From NCBI RefSeq assembly GCF_009796785.1, contig NZ_CP047026.1, positions 558,001 through 622,000 of the forward strand: a stretch of DNA of 64,000 nt, read 5' to 3'. How positions within the stretch are numbered: the stretch's first letter is position 1; every line of letters starts with the position of its first letter. Shown here one piece after another: positions 25,598 to 37,800 of this stretch. Origin of the DNA: Polaribacter sp. L3A8 (GTDB taxonomy: Bacteria > Bacteroidota > Bacteroidia > Flavobacteriales > Flavobacteriaceae). The notes under the pieces were generated by a model that did no database searches, was not told where the DNA came from, and saw only the letters and a list, made by a program, of their open reading frames with translations. The position numbers and the translations under genes were made by a program.

Positions 25598-28500
25598 TTA
25601 GTTACAAAATGGTCTATTAGGAAAATTTTCTCTCAATCTTTTCCAAGAGTTCGCTAAATTAAGTTTTCTAGCATCGTTTTCAGCTGCATTAAATATTGCT
25701 TTAAAGGTATCTCCACTTTGATTAAACTCTAATTTAAAAGCATCTATTTGTGAAGATGACCAACCAGGTGAATTATCAAGAAAACTAAATAACCTGTTAT
25801 TAGCAGCAAGTGCTTCATCAAAATGCTTTCCAATTTGCTCTTTTACTTCGGTTGTATTTAATGAATTATATACATCATCAGCCTTTGCAGAATATTCTGT
25901 TAAAGGAGAAGTAACAACAACTTCATCAGCATGGTTTACTTGATTCTTAAGTTTTTTAAATAAAACTACTTCATTATCTACTTTTTTTGCTGCTATAACA
26001 AAAACATTACTACCTGCTTTTAAATATGCTGTTCCAACTGGTAAAGCCAACCCTAATGCAAAAAAGGAAGCTTGTGTAGTATCTCCTCGTGCAGTTGAAT
26101 AAACTAACCCTAAAGAATCACCAACTGAATCAACATATGGTATAGGTATCAGACTCAAAACGTCAGCTAAACCATAAACAATTGGATCGATTACACTAAA
26201 GCTATCGAAATCATAAAAATGTAAATTAGCATCTAGATTATTAAACCCACTTAAAATTGTGAAATTCTGGCCAAAACCAAAATATGACGTTTTACTAGCA
26301 AAATAAGAATTAGCCGCATATTCATCTAAAATATATACTTCTCTAAATGTCCCTATATCATTTAAAGTTGGTGTTGTCCACTCACTTTGTTTAGTTATAT
26401 CTTCATGTTCTGAAGCAAACTTATACTTTTGTTTAATTTCTTCTTTTTTAGCATTATAATCATCTATAAATGAAGATATTTCATCATCTGTAGGAGACTC
26501 TTTCATGGAAAAACTAGAAATAATAGTTGATAAATTAGATTTTAAATTTTTAATTTGTTGAACATATTTAGATTCAAAAATATTTAGAACATTAATTGCA
26601 TTTTTACCATTTTCATTAATTCTTTTAACAAGAACTTGTACATGTTCTCCACTTGCTTTTATATAATATTGTCTTACATAAAGAGGTTTCTCAATAGCTT
26701 TAAAAACTTCTATCACTCCTTCAAAAATACTATTTCCTGAGTTTTGACTGTAAGTACTAGTAACAATTCCCTGCTCACTCTCTGCATAACCTATGTTATA
26801 ACAAGAATCTCGATTAAATAGTCCAACACCAAAAATTGATTGATAATCAGAAACAGGAATTATTATATTAACAACTTTTTTATTTCCTACAAAACTAGAA
26901 TTAGTTATTGCTTGTTGAGCCATATCTTGTAATAAATAATCTAAATAATATAAATTATTTTCAATTTTAAGAAAGGTTACAGTTACAAATGTATCTGGTT
27001 TATTAAATGATAATAAATGTAGTTTATCTTCAAGCATATCAAGTTGTGTTGGATCTATATACTGTGAAGTTTCTGAATTAGCAAATTGAATATGTTTATA
27101 ATTCCCTTTTGACCTAATTTCAGTATACATGGTACTTTCAATGCCATTAGGAGATAAAGCTCGGTCTAAGGCATCATTAACTAAAGTTTGATGACTGTTC
27201 ATTATTGTTTGATGCTCTGGGTTTGTTTCTGGCTTTAAATAGGTAAATTGATTACAAACTCCTCCATCTGTATTAGTGCTAGAATCAGCACAAGATATAT
27301 TACCTTTCAATTCTATATTACTATCAGTAAACAAAAAATTATTTTGTTTGTTTTTTATATAACCCCAAGTTGTTTTATAATAAGTATCATCTCCACATCC
27401 ACCTGCATCTCTAAAGAGATATACATCTTCATTATCATCTAAATTAGGGAATTTAGTTATTAATAAAGGTGAAAAACCTGCTTTTAAATAATCATCTTCT
27501 TCCGCAACATAAACTCTATTATTGTTATTAATATCAACAATCCCAGGAACAGAACCATTTGATATTTGAGAATTTCCTGCTGGATCATATATTTTATTAG
27601 AACTATTAAACGAGAATGGTGTCCAGTTAGCTGTTAACCAAATTTTGCCAGCTAATTCAACTTCCCCATCACCCTCAAAAATACCAATATGTATATTTGG
27701 GTTGTGCATACTTTGCCACTGAACATATGGTAAATGGGTTGCCAAATTGGTATAATCCATTAACCAATTGGTAGCGTTTTCACTCCAACCATAACTATGT
27801 GTAGAAAATGGGTGTTTTAGTTGGAAAGCACCATGCCCTAACTCATGCGCAATTGTTTTTGTAGTTGCTGCATAAATATAACCAAACTGTCTGCCAATTG
27901 GCATAAGTCCTTTTTCACCAGGAGTACTAGGGTTTTTATCTGTAATAATTAAATAATAGGCTGTTGCGTTGTAATCTGGTCTTGTTTTTAAAGCAGTATT
28001 AATAGTTTGTTGTTGACTTGTATAATTGGCTAAAAACCCGCTTTCGCCACTTTCTATGGTAGTACCAGAAGCGTAACTATCTAGATTAAAATCGTTAACT
28101 ATGGTAATATTTAAATTTACCATGGCTTGCTGGTAAACTGCTCTTACTTCATCTTTTAAAGTATTTATGTTTGTAGTATTTGATGTATTTACAAGAACAA
28201 CATCTACTTCTTTTTGTTTTGCTTGGTATTGTATAAAGGCACCTGCAATTTCATATTTTTCGCCTTGTTTTATGACTGCTTGGGTTTCTATACTTGCATC
28301 GGTAAAAACACCTCTTAATTTTAATTTATACGTAGTTGTACTATTCGTAAAAGTACTATCTACTTTAGGGATGCTAACACCGTTTTTAGTTTTAAAAATA
28401 ATGTCTTTTGGTGCAATATTACTATCACTAATATTTAAATTAGCTATAATATAATCATCTGCATCTTTAGCAACAGATTTGTAAGGAACATAGTAGCCAC

Positions 28501-30403
28501 TTCCTAAATTTTTATACAAATTTTGGGTTTCGCTTTGGTTGCTTTCGTAAGCATCAAAACCAAACACATTATCTGAAGACTTTGTAAACGTTACCGTTAC
28601 ACCTTGTGCACTAATACTTGTTGCCTCTCCAGAACTATTTACTCCGTTTGTATTTTCTGCAGTAGAGCTTCCGCCTTCTGCTTGCGGTCCTAGGTTATTT
28701 ACATTTCCTTCTTCATCTACAGTCCAAACTTGCCCATTGCTATCTGTAATTGTATAATCTTCACCTCCTGGAAATTCTATAATTTGTCCGTTTGTTCCAA
28801 TCACTAAAATATCTCCATTAGGATCTATTTGTATATCACTTATAGGAAAATCTATTTGCTTAAAATTTTCTTGCCCATTAGCGCCATTAAATAGATCACC
28901 TACATCTTCTACATTACCCCAAGTTGGGTCGTAGCTTGTTTTTATGATACCATCGTATAATTGATAATCTGTATTAATTTTTATTCCGCTAAACTCTACG
29001 GCTATTTTGGTATCTGCTAAATAAGGGACTACAATAAATCCTTTACCTGTAAAATTACCATTACCGCCTTCTATTACTTTTATTGTTACCGGAAAATCAC
29101 CTGCAGTAAAGGTTTCGTTTACACCAATATTACCTAAAGGAGTAGAATTTGTAACTTCTATTACTGGTACAATACCACAACTATACGTTATAGATTCATC
29201 TAACGTAGGTGTTGTAAATTGGTTAATTGTACTATAACTATAAGCTTGGTTAAAATCTACCAATTCATTACAAGTACCTCCTACTCTAAAATCGTAAGTT
29301 ACACCGTCTTGTAAATTAGAAATTTGTGCTTGGTTATTATATGAAAATATTTCGAACCATTCTGCATCAGGTACATCTGATCGTTTGTATTGTAAATGAT
29401 ATTTTTTATGCTCAGTGCTTGTTTGCCAGGTAATTTTTACACTACCAGAATTTAAGGGTTCTGCTAATACAAAACTAGGAGGATAACAAACATTTGTATA
29501 CGAAAAGTAATGTATTTCACTATAACCGTTATTTCTAAATACAGAATTTTCACTTAAACCAGTAGTAGATTTAGCACGTACACGCCATGCATATTTTTTA
29601 CCGGGTAATAATGTAGGCTTGCTTATGTTGTATAGTAACGTGGTAGCATTTGTAGTTTCTGTATAGTAATTTGGTGATGCTAAGAAAGCTGCTTGCGGAT
29701 CCATTTGGTTGTCCCAAAGTTCTCTCAATTCAAACTCGTAACTTACATTCGTTGCGTTTATATGTCTTGGAGTCCATTGAAAGATAATATTCATGGGATC
29801 TATATCTGACAACTGATCTCCATTATTAGGTAAATTTAAAATAGGCGGATCGTTTAATATTAAAAACGTACTAGTACAACCTGTATTTGGGTTTGCTATT
29901 TGTTGGTTTGTTAAAAAATCATACACTTCCCAACAAAAGCTATAAGTACCATCTGGTAACGGATTATTATATTGTTGAGGAGATATGCCTACTAAATTTT
30001 GTAACTGAAAATAGGCAGATAAATCTAAGTTAGAGAGTTGATTTAAAGTTCCTCCGTTTAAAAAAACTAAAGGAGCTCCTATTACTGTATTTGTAGACTG
30101 TATATTACGTCCATTACCTGTAATATGTAATTTTAAACGAACTTGTCTATTGCTTATACTTATATCTGTTAATAATAAGTTTAATCTAAATTTTACTTCT
30201 TGAGAAGTTACATAATCATTTAATTTTGTGGGATATGGAGGTAGAATTGTATGCACAACTTGCACAGGATATTGCTGTGCAGATGCAAAAAAAGTAAAAA
30301 GTAAACAATAAAAAGTAAACCCTTTTTTAACAGACCATTTTCTTGCCATAGAGAGACTGTCTGTTAGAAGTTGTTTTTTTATATTTTTAAAAAATTGTAT
30401 CAT
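25598..30403 (-). CDS. Giant secreted protein: TANFOR-like domain, FN3, zinc metalloprotease and pretoxin-like C-terminus
   Basis: The 1601-aa protein has a signal peptide ending FFASAQ (start ATG 30403; an internal ATG at 30349 would fit as well). Residues ~45-300 begin YPVQVVHTILPPYPTKLNDY, the pattern of TANFOR-domain proteins, followed by a fibronectin-III unit (PPSFVLAEPLNSGSVKITW). Around residues 600-830 lie beta-rich segments, then a zincin site TIAHELGHGAFQLKHPF with H853, E854, H857 and a third His at 864. Toward the C-terminus LSLIPIPYVDSVGDSLGL and YSTARGDTTQASFFALG (about 1410-1450) match the linker that precedes the tip in many polymorphic toxins. The last ~130 residues are unrecognised and end NFPNRPFCN. 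A surface toxin carrier with a protease that could trim it is inferred. Confidence 0.72.
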   Translation of the reverse strand: MIQFFKNIKKQLLTDSLSMARKWSVKKGFTFYCLLFTFFASAQQYPVQVVHTILPPYPTKLNDYVTSQEVKFRLNLLLTDISISNRQVRLKLHITGNGRNIQSTNTVIGAPLVFLNGGTLNQLSNLDLSAYFQLQNLVGISPQQYNNPLPDGTYSFCWEVYDFLTNQQIANPNTGCTSTFLILNDPPILNLPNNGDQLSDIDPMNIIFQWTPRHINATNVSYEFELRELWDNQMDPQAAFLASPNYYTETTNATTLLYNISKPTLLPGKKYAWRVRAKSTTGLSENSVFRNNGYSEIHYFSYTNVCYPPSFVLAEPLNSGSVKITWQTSTEHKKYHLQYKRSDVPDAEWFEIFSYNNQAQISNLQDGVTYDFRVGGTCNELVDFNQAYSYSTINQFTTPTLDESITYSCGIVPVIEVTNSTPLGNIGVNETFTAGDFPVTIKVIEGGNGNFTGKGFIVVPYLADTKIAVEFSGIKINTDYQLYDGIIKTSYDPTWGNVEDVGDLFNGANGQENFKQIDFPISDIQIDPNGDILVIGTNGQIIEFPGGEDYTITDSNGQVWTVDEEGNVNNLGPQAEGGSSTAENTNGVNSSGEATSISAQGVTVTFTKSSDNVFGFDAYESNQSETQNLYKNLGSGYYVPYKSVAKDADDYIIANLNISDSNIAPKDIIFKTKNGVSIPKVDSTFTNSTTTYKLKLRGVFTDASIETQAVIKQGEKYEIAGAFIQYQAKQKEVDVVLVNTSNTTNINTLKDEVRAVYQQAMVNLNITIVNDFNLDSYASGTTIESGESGFLANYTSQQQTINTALKTRPDYNATAYYLIITDKNPSTPGEKGLMPIGRQFGYIYAATTKTIAHELGHGAFQLKHPFSTHSYGWSENATNWLMDYTNLATHLPYVQWQSMHNPNIHIGIFEGDGEVELAGKIWLTANWTPFSFNSSNKIYDPAGNSQISNGSVPGIVDINNNNRVYVAEEDDYLKAGFSPLLITKFPNLDDNEDVYLFRDAGGCGDDTYYKTTWGYIKNKQNNFLFTDSNIELKGNISCADSSTNTDGGVCNQFTYLKPETNPEHQTIMNSHQTLVNDALDRALSPNGIESTMYTEIRSKGNYKHIQFANSETSQYIDPTQLDMLEDKLHLLSFNKPDTFVTVTFLKIENNLYYLDYLLQDMAQQAITNSSFVGNKKVVNIIIPVSDYQSIFGVGLFNRDSCYNIGYAESEQGIVTSTYSQNSGNSIFEGVIEVFKAIEKPLYVRQYYIKASGEHVQVLVKRINENGKNAINVLNIFESKYVQQIKNLKSNLSTIISSFSMKESPTDDEISSFIDDYNAKKEEIKQKYKFASEHEDITKQSEWTTPTLNDIGTFREVYILDEYAANSYFASKTSYFGFGQNFTILSGFNNLDANLHFYDFDSFSVIDPIVYGLADVLSLIPIPYVDSVGDSLGLVYSTARGDTTQASFFALGLALPVGTAYLKAGSNVFVIAAKKVDNEVVLFKKLKNQVNHADEVVVTSPLTEYSAKADDVYNSLNTTEVKEQIGKHFDEALAANNRLFSFLDNSPGWSSSQIDAFKLEFNQSGDTFKAIFNAAENDARKLNLANSWKRLRENFPNRPFCN

Positions 30404-30459
30404 TTGCAGATATTTTTTTAGATGCTGAAATAAGTTTGGTTATACATATTCTAACTTCT

Positions 30460-31830
30460 TTATTCTTTTTGTACTTTAATGTCACAAATTATATATGAAT
30501 TTGTTCCATCTACTACATATTCTTTTATTTTAATAGCTCCTTTACGGCCAGTATAAGTTTCAAAAAGCACCACCCTTGGCACTAAAGAATTATCAAACTC
30601 TTCTAAACCACTTGGTGTATCTGTAATTACCAAATTATCTAATAGAGTGTCTTCTGTAATACTATTAAATTGTTCTGTTGATAAAGAAACATTGCATTCA
30701 CAAGATTCTTGAACATTTATAAACTTTGTATAAACTGCATTTGGTATAGCATTAAATGTTGTTGTTTGAGCTTGTGTGGGTGAAACAAATTTATTGACAT
30801 TAAAATTTTTATTAAAACCAAAGAAAGGAATATCAATTAAATGTCCATTTTCTAAAGTAACTTCATCTTGCGTATACACACTTCTTGTTATTGTAGAAAA
30901 GAATGCGCCAATAGTATTTGAACTATGTGCTGTATTTATACCTAATTTAACGTCTGTAAAAAGTCTAACATTTGTGTTGGCATAAACTATAATTTCTTTT
31001 GTTTTGGTTGCTGTTTTTTTTCCGTTATCTCCAATTAATTTTATAGTATAAGTACCCGGAGTATTAAATGTTACAGTTGGTGTTTGATCTACCGAATTTA
31101 TTGGCACACCGTTAGAAACTTCCCATTGATAACTTGTAACACTTACAGAGTTATTAAGCATTGTTATGGTTACAGGTGCTTGATAATCATCATCTTTAAA
31201 ATCTACCTCCCAATCAAAATCTACAAGAATATCTGGGGCTACGGTAATTATTGATTCTTTAGAGAAAGTTTCTAAACCATTAGATACAGTTACTTTAATT
31301 AGATGATCTCCTGGTGTTTCATATACAATATCTACTGGATTTTTCTCGTTAGAACTTTCTGGTATACCACCTATAAAAGTCCAATTATAGGTTAAATAGT
31401 CTCCGGCTGTAGAATTTTTTATTTTAACACGCGCTGCAGGATAATTATTTTCTATTATTTCAGTAGAAAATTGAATATCGATCCCTTCTAAAACTTTAAT
31501 TTCTTTTTCAAAAAAGGCCTCTTCTCCATCAACATTCGATGCTTTTAATCGTATTAAATATGTCCCTGCTTTAGAATAAGTTATGGTACCCGGATTCTTG
31601 TCTGTAGAATTCTCTGGTGTTCCTCCAGTAAAAGTCCAACTAAAAGTATCTGCATTTTCAGTTTTATTACTAATATAAACCTGAACGGGTGCAGAAGCAT
31701 CTTCATTAATTAAAGTTGTTACAAATGACGCATTTACTACTAGCGCAGTTTCTTCATAACAACCTACATTTAATATAAGTATTATTATTAACAAAAAACA
31801 TCTTTTTAATATGTGTTGTTGCAACTTCAT
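30460..31830 (-). CDS. PKD-domain lipoprotein
   Basis: The 456-aa protein has an N-terminal signal with a lipobox-like end (ILNVGC, Cys24). Three PKD-type units follow: WTFTGGTPENSTDKNP, WTFIGGIPESSNEKNP and WEVSNGVPINSVDQTP, each ending with a PGTYTIKL-type strand. The C-terminal ~180 residues carry two adjacent Cys (QESCECNVSL) and no recognised fold. Its ATG overlaps the adhesin stop by one base, so translation is coupled to the adhesin. A surface-anchored structural or docking protein for its neighbours is likely; nothing enzymatic is seen. Confidence 0.75.
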   Translation of the reverse strand: MKLQQHILKRCFLLIIILILNVGCYEETALVVNASFVTTLINEDASAPVQVYISNKTENADTFSWTFTGGTPENSTDKNPGTITYSKAGTYLIRLKASNVDGEEAFFEKEIKVLEGIDIQFSTEIIENNYPAARVKIKNSTAGDYLTYNWTFIGGIPESSNEKNPVDIVYETPGDHLIKVTVSNGLETFSKESIITVAPDILVDFDWEVDFKDDDYQAPVTITMLNNSVSVTSYQWEVSNGVPINSVDQTPTVTFNTPGTYTIKLIGDNGKKTATKTKEIIVYANTNVRLFTDVKLGINTAHSSNTIGAFFSTITRSVYTQDEVTLENGHLIDIPFFGFNKNFNVNKFVSPTQAQTTTFNAIPNAVYTKFINVQESCECNVSLSTEQFNSITEDTLLDNLVITDTPSGLEEFDNSLVPRVVLFETYTGRKGAIKIKEYVVDGTNSYIICDIKVQKE

Positions 31831-34800
31831 TAATTAATTATTACTTTTTTAATTTGTGTTTTATTTGCTGTTTCTAATACTAGAAAATAGGTTCCGATAG
31901 CTACATTTGTAGAGAATGGTATAGAATATTCTTCTCTAATTTCTGTTACGGGTTTCTCTAAAATAAATTCGCCATAAACATTAAACATTCTAAGCAATAT
32001 AGGACTCGGTTCTGCTAATAGAATGGTTGCTTCAAAAATACCATTATTGGGGCTCGGAGAAACTGTAAAATCTAAAATAAATGGTAAATTGGTATCTCCT
32101 GGATCTGGTAGATTGCTACTTTCTTCAATAACAATATTTTTAAATTTTTCTTGATAGCATGATCCGTATATAGACCTTAAACCAATTTCATAAGAATTTA
32201 CTTCTGTAAAAATAAGTGTTATAGAATTCTCATTTTCTTCTACAATTGTAGCACTTTGAGGAACTATCCATTCCGATGAATCTCCAATAGGACTGCTAAC
32301 ATTAAATATAACTACTTCTTGATTTACATAAGCCTGAGAGGTCATTAAAAACTCTGAGCCAACAATTGTATTTGAATTAATAATTTCTATACTATCGGAA
32401 ACCACACAGCCTAAACTATTAGTAATGCTAGCCGTATAAACGCCTGTTTCTGTTAAAGATACATTTGAACTTGTGCTAAAAAAGCCTGTATTTGATTCCC
32501 AAAGGTAAGTTACATTTGCTTCATCTACAGCTATATCTAGTTCTAGAGATTGTCCTGTGCATAACGTTTTATCTTCACCTAAATTTATCATTATTGGTTC
32601 TAAACTTTCAATGGTAAATTCTTTTATTACCTCGCATCCTTTCTGATCTGTTACCGAAACAGTATAAACGCCAGAGCATAAATTACTAATAGACGCAGTT
32701 GTATCATTTGTATTCCACAAGATTGTGTATGGAGCAACGCCATCTGTAATTGTTAAATTTATTTCACCGTTACAAGCGTCAAAACAACTTATTTGCTGTA
32801 CCTCCGATTCTACATTTAGCACTATCGGTGCTTCAATTCTATAAGATTCTGTTAATCTACATCCAGCAGCATCTACTACAATAAGTATATAATTACCAGG
32901 CGTAACATTCGCTATTGTTGCCGTATCATCTCCAGTATTCCAACTGTAAGTGTAAGGCATAGTACCTCCTGTAATTTGGGCTTCAATAGTCCAGTCATTA
33001 TCTATTCCGCAAGATGTATAAGAAGAAGTCAAAGTACTTTCTAAAACCATCGGTTCCGTCAGTTCAAAAAGAGCACTTTCTTTACTATTTCCATTAGCAT
33101 CTTCAACTACTACATAATAAGTACCAGCTCCAAGATTATTCTTACTTATGCTACTACCGATACTGATGGCAGATCCTTCTTTAAACCAATTATAAATATA
33201 TGTAGAAGCGTTAAAAGGAATTCCGCCTGATACGGTAGCTCTTAAACTTCCATTTTGAGAACCATTACATAAAATTATATTTTGAGCATTTATATTTACG
33301 GCTAATGGTGTAGGTTCGGTTATTGTATAACTGCCTGTTGTTGTACAACCTTCTGCATCAATAATACTTACATTGTAAACTCCTGCACTTATATTTTCTA
33401 AAAATGCTGATGTAGAAGCTTGTGTTTCTCCTGCTTCATTTTTCCATACAATGGTATACGGAGCTGTTCCTCCAACAATTTCTAAAGCTATAGATCCGTT
33501 TGATAACCCAAAGCCAGTGACTGCTGTTTCTGTGTAAGAATCAATTTCTAAAAGAGTTGGCTCAGTAATTTCTATCTCAATAGTTTTTCTTAAACCATTA
33601 CTATTAAAACTACAGCTACTATTATCTTGAACCTGAATTTTATACAATCCGCTACTTAGGTTATTAATAAGTGTGGTGTTTGTGCTATTAAAAGAAATCC
33701 AATTACTAAATGAACCTGTGTTTTCTTTTATTCTGTATTGATAAACTCCAGATCCTCCGGCAGCAGTCAACCCAATAGAACCATTTGCAGATTCAAAACA
33801 AGTTAAATTTTCAGAGCTACTTGTAACTTGTATTTCACTTGGTGCAATCACCTCAAAAACGGCACTTTCAATTGTGTTTCCTCCAGCATCTGTTACAATT
33901 ACATAATAATTACCTGCAGATAATCCGTTTATTCTTTTTGTATTTCCTATTTCATTTCCAGAAATATTGTCATACCAAACAAATGAATATAATTCTGATC
34001 CTCCTGTAGCAAATGCTTCTAAACTTGTAGTATCATTAAAACACAAAATAGTGTTCTCTTGAACTACATTTACGGCTAATGATGTAGGTTCAGTTATTGT
34101 ATAACTGCCTGTTGTTGTACAACCTTCTGCATCAATAATACTTACATTGTAAACTCCTGCACTTATATTTTCTAAAAATGCTGATGTAGAAGCTTGTGTT
34201 TCTCCTGCTTCATTTTTCCATGCAATGGTATACGGAGTTGTTCCTCCAACAATTTCTAAAGCTATAGATCCGTTTGATAACCCAAAGCCAGTGACTGCTG
34301 TTTCTGTGTAAGAATCAATTTCTAAAAGTGTTGGCTCAGTAATTTCTATCTCAATAGTTTCTCTTAAACCATTACTATTAAAACTACAGCCACTATTATC
34401 TTGAACCTGAATTTTATACAATCCGCTATTTAGGTCATTAATAAGTGTGGTGTTTGTGCTATTAAAAGAAATCCAATTACTAAATGAACCTGTGTTTTCT
34501 TTTATTCTGTATTGATAAACTCCAGATCCTCCTGCAGCAGTCAACCCAATAGAACCATTTGCAGATTCAAAACAAGTTAAATTTTCAGAGCTACTTGTAA
34601 CTTGTATTTCACTTGGTGCAATCACCTCAAAAACGGCACTTTCAATTGTGTTTCCTCCAGCATCTGTTACAATTACATAATAATTACCTGCAGATAATCC
34701 GTTTATTCTTTTTGTATTTCCTATTTCATTTCCAGAAACATTGTCATACCAAACAAATGAATATAATTCTGATCCTCCTGTAGCAAATGCTTCTAAACTT

Positions 34801-37800
34801 GTAGTATCATTAAAACATAAAATAGTGTTCTCTTGAACTACATTTACGGCTAATGGTGTAGGTTCAGTTATTGTATAACTGCCTGTTGTTGTACAACCTT
34901 CTGCATCAATAATACTTACATTGTAAACTCCTGCACTTATATTTTCTAAAAATGCTGATGTAGAAGCTTGTGTTTCTCCTGCTTCATTTTTCCATACAAT
35001 GGTATACGGAGCTGTTCCTCCAACAATTTCTAAAGCTATAGATCCGTTTGATAACCCAAAGCCAGTGACTGCTGTTTCTGTGTAAGAATCAATTTCTAAA
35101 AGAGTTGGCTCAGTAATTTCTATCTCAATAGTTTTTCTTAAACCATTACTATTAAAACTACAGCTACTATTATCTTGAACCTGAATTTTATACAATCCGC
35201 TACTTAGGTTATTAATAAGTGTGGTGTTTGTGCTATTAAAAGAAATCCAATTACTAAATGAACCTGTGTTTTCTTTTATTCTGTATTGATAAACTCCAGA
35301 TCCTCCTGCAGCAGTCAACCCAATAGAACCATTTGCAGATTCAAAACAAGTTAAATTTTCAGAGCTACTTGTAACTTGTATTTCACTTGGTGCAATCACC
35401 TCAAAAACGGCACTTTCAATTGTGTTTCCTCCAGCATCTGTTACAATTACATAATAATTACCTGCAGATAATCCGTTTATTCTTTTTGTATTTCCTATTT
35501 CATTTCCAGAAATATTGTCATACCAAACAAATGAATATAATTCTGATCCTCCTGTAGCAAATGCTTCTAAACTTGTAGTATCATTAAAACACAAAATAGT
35601 GTTCTCTTGAACTACATTTACGGCTAATGATGTAGGTTCAGTTATTGTATAACTGCCTGTTGTTGTACAACCTTCTGCATCAATAATACTTACATTGTAA
35701 ACTCCTGCACTTATATTTTCTAAAAATGCTGATGTAGAAGCTTGTGTTTCTCCTGCTTCATTTTTCCATGCAATGGTATACGGAGTTGTTCCTCCAACAA
35801 TTTCTAAAGCTATAGATCCGTTTGATAACCCAAAGCCAGTGACTGCTGTTTCTGTGTAAGAATCAATTTCTAAAAGTGTTGGCTCAGTAATTTCTATCTC
35901 AATAGTTTCTCTTAAACCATTACTATTAAAACTACAGCCACTATTATCTTGAACCTGAATTTTATACAATCCGCTATTTAGGTCATTAATAAGTGTGGTG
36001 TTTGTGCTATTAAAAGAAATCCAATTACTAAATGAACCTGTGTTTTCTTTTATTCTGTATTGATAAACTCCAGATCCTCCGGCAGCAGTCAATCCAATAG
36101 AACCATTTGCAGATTCAAAACAAGTTAAATTTTCAGAGCTACTTATAACCTGTATTTCACTTGGTGCAATCACCTCAAAAACGGCACTTTGTTCTTGAAT
36201 ATTTTCGGCATTTTTTACAATTACATAATAACTACCAGCTGAAACATTGTTTAAAATTTCACTATCTTCTCCAAGAGATTCATTGGTTTCTGAATTCATC
36301 CAAATATAACTATTTCCTCCTACTCCTCCTGTCGTTACAACCTGTAAGATTGCATTTGAATCCCCAAAACAACTAATGTTTTCGGTTTGCTCTATATAGG
36401 CTATTAATTCACCTGGATTTGTTAAACTATAAACTTCTTCATGAATACATCCTGTATTATCAGTTATAATAATGGTATACACTCCTTCTGATATATTGGC
36501 AATTCCGTTGGTGATTTCATTAGAATTAAAAGTTTCTACCAAAACTGTACCTGCGCTATCTAACCATTGATAAGAATATGGAGCCTCTCCTCCAATTATC
36601 TGAATAGAAATACTACCATCAGCATTACCTTCAGAAGCTCTAATTAAGCTTACAGAATCTACATCAAAACGTGTTGGTTCTGTTATTGTAAATGATTTGG
36701 TTACAAAACATTCTTCTGTGCTATCTGTTACGGTTACTACATAAGTTCCGGCTGATACACCTGAAATGTCTTCTGTAGTTTGTCCTGAATCCCATGAATA
36801 ACGATAAGATTCTCCAGATGCTAACGTACCTCCTGTTACAGAAATATCGATAGCACCTGTATTCCCTCCATAACAAGATACATTTTCAGTTTCTCCTGTA
36901 ATGATGATTTCTAAAGGAGCTGCTAAATTAAAATCTTTTCTAACACTATTATCATTACTATCTTTTACAATAACGTAATAATCACCTGCATTTAAGTCAT
37001 CTCCAGATGTAATTGAAACATCATCAATAGTAAACCAACTGTATCTATAATCTTCTCCAGGAAGTAAAACTCCACCAGATCCGGTTGCTGTTACTTGACC
37101 TGTACCATTATAACATAAAATACTTGTTTCTTCTAAAACAACTGATAAAGCTGATGGACCTTCTAAATTAAATTGTTGTGTAATCTGACATCCGGTTCCG
37201 TTATTATCTTTTATTAAAACGGTATAAATACCTTCTGGTAGGTTTTCTAAATTACCATTTGTATCAGAAAGTGTCTCTCCCAATCCATTTGTCCAATTGT
37301 AAGTATAACCTGCAATTCCTCCTGAAACCGTTAAAGAAATACTTCCATTAGAAAGTCCGTTTGCTGTGGGCGTAACTATAGTAGAAGCACTTATTAAAAG
37401 TGCACTCTCTGGTTCTGTTATTGTAAATGATTTGGTTACAAAACATTCTTCTGTGCTATCTGTTACGGTTACTACATAAGTTCCGGCTGATACACCTGAA
37501 ATGTCTTCTGTAGTTTGTCCTGAATCCCATGAATAACGATAAGATTCTCCAGATGCTAACGTACCTCCTGTTACAGAAATATCGATAGCACCTGTATTCC
37601 CTCCATAACAAGATACATTTTCAGTTTCTCCTGTAATGATGATTTCTAAAGGAGCTGCTAAATTAAAATCTTTTCTAACACTATTATCATTACTATCTTT
37701 TACAATAACGTAATAATCACCTGCATTTAAGTCATCTCCAGATGTAATTGAAACATCATCAATAGTAAACCAACTGTATCTATAATCTTCTCCAGGAAGT

